A stretch of DNA of 64,000 nt from Dyadobacter luteus. GTDB taxonomy: Bacteria; Bacteroidota; Bacteroidia; Cytophagales; Spirosomataceae. The stretch spans positions 62,001 to 126,000 of the forward strand of contig NZ_QNUL01000004.1 of the NCBI RefSeq assembly GCF_003383615.1. The letters are read 5' to 3'. The position numbers were made by a program, and so were the translations under genes. Within the stretch, counting starts at the first letter, position 1. Every line of letters begins with the position of its first letter. Positions 58,335 through 64,000 of this stretch are shown here, piece after piece. The notes beneath the pieces were generated by a model. The model did not search any database. It saw nothing but the letters and a program-made list of their open reading frames with translations, and had not been told where the DNA came from.

Positions 58335-59077
58335 AAGAATTCCTGCTGTTACTGTTGGCCCATATATTATCTGACTTTTACTGGCAACCTACAAAATGGG
58401 TACAGGACAAAAGAGACAGGTCATTTCGGTCGCCGTACCTATATATGCATGCAGGAGTTGTAACAATCTCTTCGTATGTATTTTTAGGTCATTGGTCCAA
58501 TCCGCTGCCAGCTTTGGTAGTTGGTGTGATACATACCATTGTTGATATTGCTAAAATTGAATTAGATAAGAAAGGGTCTGCAGTCGGGTTTGTGGTTGAT
58601 CAAATTGCTCATATTCTTACAATTGCTTTGGTAGCAGTTTTACTCACCAGTACATTCACAGTAAGTTCAGATTTATTTGGAGCATGGCTGTACTCACCCA
58701 AAGTACTGGCGCAATTGTCAGGAGCTTTGTTGTGTCTGAGTCCGGTCTCCTTTCTGGTTGGAATTCTGACCAAACCATGGAGGGACGAACTGAGTATATT
58801 GATGCCAGATGCAAACGATAATCTGGCAAATGCAGGCCGATGGATCGGAATTACTGAACGGCTGCTGATATTCATTTTTGTAATCGTTGGTCAATTTTCG
58901 GCAATTGGTTTTCTGATTGCAGCCAAATCTTTACTGCGTTACAATGACAAAAATGCAAGTGGCGATATCCCGCCAGCATACATCAGCAAGAAATCCGAAT
59001 ACGTACTGGTCGGAACACTAATGAGTTATACCTGTGCTATTGTCATTGCTATGGCTGCCAAAATGTTTTATTCATAG
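58331..59077 (+). CDS. DUF3307 integral membrane protein
   Basis: 248 residues with about six membrane helices. Several conserved His and Asp residues lie within or beside helices: His11 and Asp15 in AHILSDFYWQP, His40 in YMHAGV, His68 and Asp72 in IHTIVDIAK, and Asp90 and His94 in DQIAH. That pattern recalls a membrane metallo-hydrolase-like family, but no activity is established. It is translationally coupled (ATGA overlap) to the SatD-like HTH protein, suggesting that one senses or controls the other. Satellite role in secretion or acid tolerance in other bacteria is a family hint only. Confidence 0.85.
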   Translation: MKEFLLLLLAHILSDFYWQPTKWVQDKRDRSFRSPYLYMHAGVVTISSYVFLGHWSNPLPALVVGVIHTIVDIAKIELDKKGSAVGFVVDQIAHILTIALVAVLLTSTFTVSSDLFGAWLYSPKVLAQLSGALLCLSPVSFLVGILTKPWRDELSILMPDANDNLANAGRWIGITERLLIFIFVIVGQFSAIGFLIAAKSLLRYNDKNASGDIPPAYISKKSEYVLVGTLMSYTCAIVIAMAAKMFYS

Positions 59078-59167
59078 TTTAATTTTAAGATAACTTAATA
59101 ATCATTTGCTGCCATTAAACCTTCGTATTTATTTCAGCTCTAAGCACAGTACCTAAATTTTAGAACC

Positions 59168-59521
59168 ATGAAGAAAGTATTGATTGCAACTGTTTTAACT
59201 TTTGCTGGATTAACCTCCTACGCGCAGCGCCCTAATGACAACAGGACACCAGAGCAGCGGGCAGAAGCGCAAACGAAATCATTGACAGAAAGTCTTAAGC
59301 TTAATGATGATCAGCAAAAGCAGATTTATACGCTTAATCTGGAAAGGGTGAAGCAAATGACTGAGATGAGGGAGAGCGGTACACCGGATAGGGAGAAAAT
59401 GAGAGCATCCATGGAAGCCTATAATACGGCGGTAAATAAAGTACTCACTCCGGAACAGCAGGAAGTTTACAAAAAGGAAATGGAACAAAGAAGATCAGGC
59501 GAACGACGTCGCAACGATTAG
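59168..59521 (+). CDS. Spy/CpxP-like periplasmic protein (LTXXQ)
   Basis: 117 residues. Signal peptide to about YAQ (residue 20). Mature part: TPEQRAEAQTKSLTESLKLNDDQQKQIY and KVLTPEQQEVYKKEMEQ, two copies of an LTxxQ/TPEQ motif typical of the Spy/CpxP-like family, then a basic tail. Such proteins act as small helical chaperones in the periplasm under envelope stress. It is monocistronic. A very strong terminator follows at 59563. No operator was recognised upstream. Confidence 0.88.
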   Translation: MKKVLIATVLTFAGLTSYAQRPNDNRTPEQRAEAQTKSLTESLKLNDDQQKQIYTLNLERVKQMTEMRESGTPDREKMRASMEAYNTAVNKVLTPEQQEVYKKEMEQRRSGERRRND

Positions 59522-59562
59522 CACGAAGTCGCAGGATAAAACCTGCCTGATTCAAAGAAGAT

Positions 59563-59608
59563 AAAAGAGCAAGTAAAATGTTACCAGTAACATTTTACTT
59601 GCTCTTTT
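59563..59608. terminator. Bidirectional terminator, 21-base perfect stem
   Basis: The arm 59563-59583 pairs exactly with 59588-59608 around CCAG. T- and A-runs flank both sides, so it can stop transcripts from both the Spy-like gene and the opposing gene at 59741. Confidence 0.92.
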
Positions 59609-59740
59609 CAATTAGTAACTGACTGTATCGTGGGAATGATAATATCCTGAATTCTGAAATAGATTCAGAGCATTATTCACGAAGATATCGTCTCTAAAAG
59701 GAATCAGGGAAATGCGACTAATTCACAGTTCCCGTCATTA

Positions 59741-60217
59741 TTATTGCTCAGTAGCAACAACTGCCTTTTTACGGCCACGTGGCTTTCCTGTATATTCCGG
59801 TTTTGGAGCAGAGCTGATCAAAGTAAGCTCGAAGCCGTTCACACCTTCTTCGTAAGTAAACGAATCTATACTAAAAGTATATTTAGTGTTATCGAAATCA
59901 ATACCACCTTTCTTTAAAATAAATGCCAATGGAATAACATAACCTCTTCCCGCTTTTTCAAAAGCAAAGGTGTCATTTTGTTCTTCAGATGGAAGAAGAT
60001 AAAGAGATTTCAATTTTCTTTTTCCTTCCTGAGTACCAATTTTGAAATGAGCAGATTCTGCAGTTATTTCAAGTTCAGCAAGAGATGCAGTTGGAAATAC
60101 CAACTTACCGGCAGCCGAAATGTAACCTGTTGGAGCTTCTTTCGATTTAGCTTTTGACTTAGCAACTTCAGGAGCATTTTCCTGAGGAGTGAAAAACTTG
60201 ATGGTTTTACTTTTCAT
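59741..60217 (-). CDS. Hypothetical protein with AT-hook-like tail
   Basis: 158 residues, no signal peptide. The N-terminus is lysine-rich (AKSKAKSKEAPTG), the middle a beta-rich domain of unknown type (AAGKLVFPTASLAELEI, RGYVIPLAFILKKGGIDFD), and the C-terminus is GKPRGRKKAV, similar to an AT-hook or HMG-like DNA-binding tail. A promoter box at 60251 lies 34 bases upstream. It may be a small nucleoid-associated or DNA-binding protein; function unproven. Confidence 0.72.
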   Translation of the reverse strand: MKSKTIKFFTPQENAPEVAKSKAKSKEAPTGYISAAGKLVFPTASLAELEITAESAHFKIGTQEGKRKLKSLYLLPSEEQNDTFAFEKAGRGYVIPLAFILKKGGIDFDNTKYTFSIDSFTYEEGVNGFELTLISSAPKPEYTGKPRGRKKAVVATEQ

Positions 60218-60250
60218 TTTTTAAGATAGTTCTATGTGGATCATTTGATG

Positions 60251-60258
60251 CAAATTTA
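60251..60258 (-). promoter_or_regulatory. -7 box of the AT-hook-like gene
   Basis: On the minus strand this reads TAAATTTG, a TAnnTTTG match, 34 bases before the ATG at 60217. The gap 60218-60434 is very AT-rich and holds no other gene. Confidence 0.5.
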
Positions 60259-60434
60259 GCCACTATTTTTAAGTTTATTATTTATTAGTCAATTTAATTT
60301 GATTTTTAATTCCATAATTAAACAAAACGATCTGATATTTCGGAATATTATAACTTTTAAACTGATAGTTACATTTGTAATAAAACTATAGTTAACAAAA
60401 TATCATGTTTCATACCAAAACAGGATTTGAAAAG

Positions 60435-60662
60435 CTATAAAATTACCATGATGTCAGCATTGGGGTTTTTATCGTGGTCGACATATTCCCAATGTGTAAT
60501 TTGATGTTGCGGGAAAATATTTGCCAGATCATCCGTTCCTTTTCCATTAGAAGTGTCAACAAAGGACTTTAAAATTTCTCTGTAAATCCCCTCTCTTCTG
60601 GTGCCATTCTTATCGGTAAAAATTACCTGCTTATGGTCAGCCGGCATTGTTATATTTTCCAT
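60435..60662 (-). CDS. Small hypothetical protein
   Basis: 75 residues: a short hydrophilic protein reading MENITMPADHKQVIFTDKNG, then an internal REILKSF and a C-terminal WEYVDHDKNPNADIMVIL. No signal, membrane segment or recognised motif. Its start codon and length are stable and no overlapping gene competes, so it is plausibly real, but evidence is limited to composition. It lies in an AT-rich stretch between the AT-hook-like protein and a long intergenic gap. Confidence 0.55.
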   Translation of the reverse strand: MENITMPADHKQVIFTDKNGTRREGIYREILKSFVDTSNGKGTDDLANIFPQHQITHWEYVDHDKNPNADIMVIL

Positions 60663-61085
60663 GATTCTGGTAGTTTAGTTCAAAGGAAATACTATAAAAA
60701 TGATGCCTGACAACTTTTATAGCTTGCTGTAAGTTGAAGACAACATATGTTTAGTGTGTTTGCCCGCTAATACTAATTGCAGGGGATAATGGTCATTACT
60801 GTGTAAATTGTAGTTAATTTATTCGCGATAATTATTAATTTATTAATTAAAAGTTGATTAAATAAATATATGAGATCGAGTAATTTCTTGTTTTTTGAAA
60901 AGGTGTTTGAACTATTTTGACAATTTTACGGGCATGTTACGCGGTTGTTATCCAATTGAAATGATGTAACGATGGAGGTTAAACTCCAGCTGGCGGGAAT
61001 TCATACATGAAAAATATTGTCCTTACTTAGAAGAGCAGGGAATCAAGATCCTGTTAAATAAAATCGAATTAATAGCAAAGGTCCT
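60663..61085. other. 423-base gap without a gene
   Basis: Strongly AT-rich (runs of A and T around 60820-60880). Only very short peptides open here, none convincing. A small hairpin TGGAG-GTTAAA-CTCCA lies near 60973-60988, before the LLM oxidoreductase gene. No -7 box stood out. Confidence 0.6.
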
Positions 61086-62120
61086 ATGGAAATTGGAATA
61101 AGTATGTTTGGAGATCTGGCATTTAACCGCTCCACAAATTCTTTTCAACCTGCACAGCAGCGTATTCAGGAAATACTGGAAGAAATAAAACTCGCAGATG
61201 AGGTAGGGCTTGATGTGTTTGGAATAGGCGAGCACCATCGCCCGGATTTCTCTGTATCAAGCCCTGAAATCATTCTTGCTGCAGCGGCGGGAATTACTAA
61301 AAATATTAAACTTACAAGTTCGGTTACTGTTCTGAGTTCAACGGATCCGGTGCGTGTCTATCAAAATTTTTCTTCTCTGGACCTTGTGTCAAATGGCCGG
61401 GCTGAAATTACTGTGGGAAGAGGAAGTTTCATCGAATCTTTTCCGCTCTTTGGATATAATCTGAATGATTATGCCGGACTCTTTACGGAGAAACTGGAGT
61501 TACTTTTGGCAATTAATAAAAATGATACGATTACCTGGAAAGGGAAATACCGTGCTCCGCTTGTGGAGCAGCAGGTACTGCCACGTGCAGTAGATAATCA
61601 TCTGGATATATGGATCGCTGTAGGTGGAACACCTGAGTCAGTTGTAAGAGCTGCCCGATTGGGGTTGCCACTTATCGTTGCGATCATCGGAGGAATGCCA
61701 AGGCAGTTTCAGCCGTTTTTCCAGCTTTACAAAGATGAGTATCTCAAGGCCGGACATGATCCGGAAAAGATGCAACTGGCTACGCATTCACACGGATTAA
61801 TAGGTGATCAGGCACAGGAAACGTCGGATCGGTATTTCCCTCATTATGCGGATCAGATGAACCGGATAGGAAAAGACCGCGGATGGGCTCCATACAGTAA
61901 AGCTCAGTTTGAAGGAGGAAGAGAAAAAGAAGGCGCCTTATTTGTAGGGGATACTGCTCAGGTAACCGATAAAATTCTTTATCATCAGGAGCTGTTCGGA
62001 CTTACCAGATTCTTACTCCATGTAGACGTAGGCGCGCCTTCGCACAAGGATTTAATGCGGACGATTGAGCTACTCGGAACAAAGGTAAAACCGGAAGTTG
62101 ATAAGGCGCTCCGTAAGTAA
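61086..62120 (+). CDS. LLM-class flavin-dependent oxidoreductase
   Basis: 344 residues of the bacterial luciferase-like (LLM) family. Features: GISMFGDLAFN, GLDVFGIGEHHRPDFSVSSPEI, FSSLDLVSNGRAEITVGRGSF and a C-terminal VGDTAQVTDKILYHQELFG. These fit the FMN- or F420-dependent branch; the exact substrate and cofactor are unknown. It is monocistronic. The cofactor-binding pocket residues cannot be fixed by eye. A terminator follows at 62153. Confidence 0.92.
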   Translation: MEIGISMFGDLAFNRSTNSFQPAQQRIQEILEEIKLADEVGLDVFGIGEHHRPDFSVSSPEIILAAAAGITKNIKLTSSVTVLSSTDPVRVYQNFSSLDLVSNGRAEITVGRGSFIESFPLFGYNLNDYAGLFTEKLELLLAINKNDTITWKGKYRAPLVEQQVLPRAVDNHLDIWIAVGGTPESVVRAARLGLPLIVAIIGGMPRQFQPFFQLYKDEYLKAGHDPEKMQLATHSHGLIGDQAQETSDRYFPHYADQMNRIGKDRGWAPYSKAQFEGGREKEGALFVGDTAQVTDKILYHQELFGLTRFLLHVDVGAPSHKDLMRTIELLGTKVKPEVDKALRK

Positions 62121-62152
62121 TTGACAGCTTAGGAGGATAGGGGATTAGAAGC

Positions 62153-62192
62153 AGAGGCTGTGTCACTTAGCGACACAGCCTCTTTCTTTTTT
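62153..62192 (+). terminator. Terminator after the LLM oxidoreductase
   Basis: AGAGGCTGTGTC (62153-62164) pairs with GACACAGCCTCT (62172-62183), followed by a T-run that overlaps the stop codon of the convergent dehydrogenase gene. Confidence 0.88.
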
Positions 62193-63816
62193 AAAATATA
62201 AATTTGGTACTCAGGAAGTTCGATGTATCCTGATGCACGATTTCATTGATCAGTTGCTTATTGGCACTGTTCATCTTGAAAGCAACCAAAGAGCGGATGG
62301 AAAAAGCACGGATGGCGTCAGCTACTGAAAGCGTTCCCTCGGCACTGTCTTTCCGGCCTGTAAAAGGAAATACATCCGGTCCGCGCTGGCATTGCGTGTT
62401 GATATTCACACGGCTTACCTGGTTAACCAGCGGGTCGATCAGCGCTGCAACCTCTGAAGAATTATTACTGAAAATACTCACCTGTTGTCCATGCGTAGCT
62501 TCGATCAGGTATTCAATCGTTTCTTCCAGATCATCAAAAGATACTACCGGCACTATTGGACCAAACTGCTCTTCGTGGTACAGTTTCATGTTTTTGTTTA
62601 CAGGATAAACAACAGCCGGATAAAAGAAGGAACCTGCCGAGCTACCACCATTCTCATTCATTACACTTGCACCATGCGCTTTTGCGTCTTCAATACAGGC
62701 GTTCAGGTATTCAATTTTGTTAGGTTCCGGTAGCGGAGTAAGCGATACTCCTTTTTCCCATGGCATACCAAATTTGAGGCCCGCTACAGCCTGATTGAAT
62801 TGGCTGATGAATTCATCCGCAATGCTTCTGTGCACCCAAACGATTTTCAGGGCGGTGCAACGCTGTCCGTTGAAAGACAGTGAACCGGTTAGTGTTTCTT
62901 TTACTGCAAGTTCAATATCGGCATTGGCCGTAACTATCGCAGCATTTTTTGCATCCAGTCCTAATACAGCACGCAGGCGGTTCACTTTCGGATGTTGTTT
63001 TTTAAGCTCATTGGCTACTTTACTGGATCCGATCAAAGTCAGTACGTTGATCTTGCCAGACTGCATCAAACCAGGTACAATTGTGTTGCCACGTCCGTAG
63101 ATGATATTAACTACTCCTTTAGGAAAACAATCTCTGAATGCTTCCTGCAATGGATAGTGCAGAAGTGTACCGAATTTCGGAGGTTTGAAAAGAATGGTGT
63201 TTCCCATGATCAGTGCCGGGATCAGGGTAGTGAAGGTTTCATTCAAAGGGTAATTGAATGGTCCCATGCACAGTACTACACCCAGCGGTGAACGGCGTAC
63301 CTGCGCTGCGATGCCATCAACAATGTCAAAACCGGACGAATCCCTGTCCAGATTTTTCAATGAATCAATGGTTGCATAAATGTATTCAACGGTACGGTCA
63401 AACTCCTTTACGGAGTCGGCAAATGACTTGCCGATCTCCCACATGATTAATTTGACAATAATCTCTTTTTGCTCAATCATCTTTCCGGTGAACTGCTCAA
63501 CACAGTGAATACGCTCTGCAACACCCATCGTCGGCCATTCACCGCGACCGTTATTGTAAGCAGCAACAGCTGCATCCAGTGACAACTGCGCTTCTTTTTC
63601 CGAGCAAACCGGATAGCTTCCGATTAATACTCTTTGCAAACCCTGCTCTGTCTGTGTGCAGATAGGGGAAAAAACTTCATGTACCTGGCCTTCCCAGGAT
63701 TTCATTTCGCCATTGCTCAGGTATTCCCGCTGGTGTACTGGTGCGTCCAGCTGATATTCAGCAGGGATCTGATCTGCCTGCGGGAAAATGTTTTGTAAGG
63801 TGGAGTTAAAATCCAT
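62191..63816 (-). CDS. GapN-like NADP-dependent aldehyde dehydrogenase
   Basis: 541 residues of the aldehyde dehydrogenase superfamily, nearest GapN (non-phosphorylating glyceraldehyde-3-phosphate dehydrogenase). NAD(P)-binding GPFNYPLNE and FKPPKFG, and the catalytic FNGQRCTALK (Cys320) are intact; the C-terminal GPDVFPFTGRKDS and IRAFSIRSLVAFK are the GapN signature. The motif normally LELGGKN reads LGLDAKN: the usual general-base Glu position (286) is Gly and Asp288 lies two residues before the Lys. It likely oxidises glyceraldehyde-3-phosphate, making NADPH. Convergent with the LLM gene. Confidence 0.9.
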   Translation of the reverse strand: MDFNSTLQNIFPQADQIPAEYQLDAPVHQREYLSNGEMKSWEGQVHEVFSPICTQTEQGLQRVLIGSYPVCSEKEAQLSLDAAVAAYNNGRGEWPTMGVAERIHCVEQFTGKMIEQKEIIVKLIMWEIGKSFADSVKEFDRTVEYIYATIDSLKNLDRDSSGFDIVDGIAAQVRRSPLGVVLCMGPFNYPLNETFTTLIPALIMGNTILFKPPKFGTLLHYPLQEAFRDCFPKGVVNIIYGRGNTIVPGLMQSGKINVLTLIGSSKVANELKKQHPKVNRLRAVLGLDAKNAAIVTANADIELAVKETLTGSLSFNGQRCTALKIVWVHRSIADEFISQFNQAVAGLKFGMPWEKGVSLTPLPEPNKIEYLNACIEDAKAHGASVMNENGGSSAGSFFYPAVVYPVNKNMKLYHEEQFGPIVPVVSFDDLEETIEYLIEATHGQQVSIFSNNSSEVAALIDPLVNQVSRVNINTQCQRGPDVFPFTGRKDSAEGTLSVADAIRAFSIRSLVAFKMNSANKQLINEIVHQDTSNFLSTKFIF

Positions 63817-63926
63817 TTTAGTGCTAACGTGTTATTCTTAAATAATAAATTGGATATTATATGTCACAAAGACAATTATTTTAATGGGCACTTTTTTAGT
63901 ATTTTATATAAGCATAGGCTATAAGA

Positions 63927-64000
63927 ATGAGTGGGAAATGGTTTAAAATCAGGTACTACCGGACTATCCGTTTGAGCTGGATGGGTAATCTCAGTTTGAA
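63927..64000 (+). CDS. Possible partial gene at the right edge
   Basis: An ATG at 63927 opens a frame that runs 24 codons to the window end without a stop. The start reads MSGKWFKIRYYRTIRLSW, a basic, aromatic-rich N-terminus followed by GNLSL. That could be an N-terminal segment preceding a membrane region, but it is far too short to name. It is divergent from the GapN-like gene across 110 bases. Confidence 0.3.
   Translation, partial: MSGKWFKIRYYRTIRLSWMGNLSL

Noticed and set aside
1..64000. CRISPR arrays, insertion sequences, phage genes, rRNA operons
   Set aside because: I looked for repeated spacer arrays, transposase or integrase motifs and rRNA and found none; the repeats present are short and intergenic.

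Overview
The window reads as a chromosomal segment of a Bacteroidota bacterium, most likely a Cytophagales/Spirosomataceae member such as Dyadobacter (inference from gene content, not a database match). Supporting signs are several TonB-dependent receptors (two with carboxypeptidase-regulatory-like N-termini), a DUF4249/receptor pair, LytS/LytTR signalling, ABC-F, GapN-like and SUF proteins, few Shine-Dalgarno sequences, and repeated TAnnTTTG promoter boxes, the Bacteroidota -7 consensus. No phage, transposase, CRISPR array or rRNA was seen. The only RNA gene found is a tRNA-Asp.

Layout. 1-5.5 kb: the start of a BatA-domain gene cut by the left edge, a YcxB-like membrane protein, a Crp/Fnr regulator beside a lipoprotein gene that carries an Fnr-type box, DUF1684 and collagen-like lipoprotein genes, an OsmC-type peroxidase and hemW. 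5.5-11 kb: a TonB receptor, a coiled-coil lipoprotein, and an arginine deiminase/CtlX pair predicted to take arginine through citrulline to ornithine. 11-16 kb: an iron-sulfur operon sufC-sufD-sufS-sufE-DUF59-bacilliredoxin, without sufB. 16-23 kb: a VWA protein, a divergent pair that shares LamG-like domains (one a membrane-anchored HTH protein), a 7-TM AraC regulator and an NTF2-sugar dehydrogenase fusion. 23-29 kb: ABC-F and a DUF4249-TonB receptor-barrel operon.

29-37 kb: tRNA-Asp, Nif3 with its zinc-ribbon partner, a TPR protein, RadC, and an operon of histidine kinase, LytTR regulator and DUF3298 lipoprotein. 37-39 kb: a hotdog thioesterase next to isochorismate synthase, which points to menaquinone synthesis. 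39-45 kb: a complete RND efflux set (adaptor, pump, TolC). 45-49 kb: a tightly overlapping, AT-richer four-gene glycan operon (GT4, SDR, LegC-like aminotransferase, sugar nucleotidyltransferase). 49-57 kb: another TonB-type barrel, CvfB, and two amidohydrolase genes carrying three amidohydrolase domains, only one of which keeps the HxH metal motif. 57-64 kb: a small conserved unknown, a translationally coupled SatD-like (cyclase-fold plus HTH)/DUF3307 pair, a Spy-like periplasmic protein, a protein with an AT-hook-like tail, an LLM flavin oxidoreductase and a GapN-like dehydrogenase.

The least described systems here are the SatD-like/DUF3307 pair, the LamG-sharing divergent pair, the mixed live/degenerate amidohydrolases, and the Fnr-box/lipoprotein unit beside the Crp/Fnr gene. 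Hairpin terminators are frequent and long, especially between convergent genes. All assignments are by eye from sequence; no search was run.
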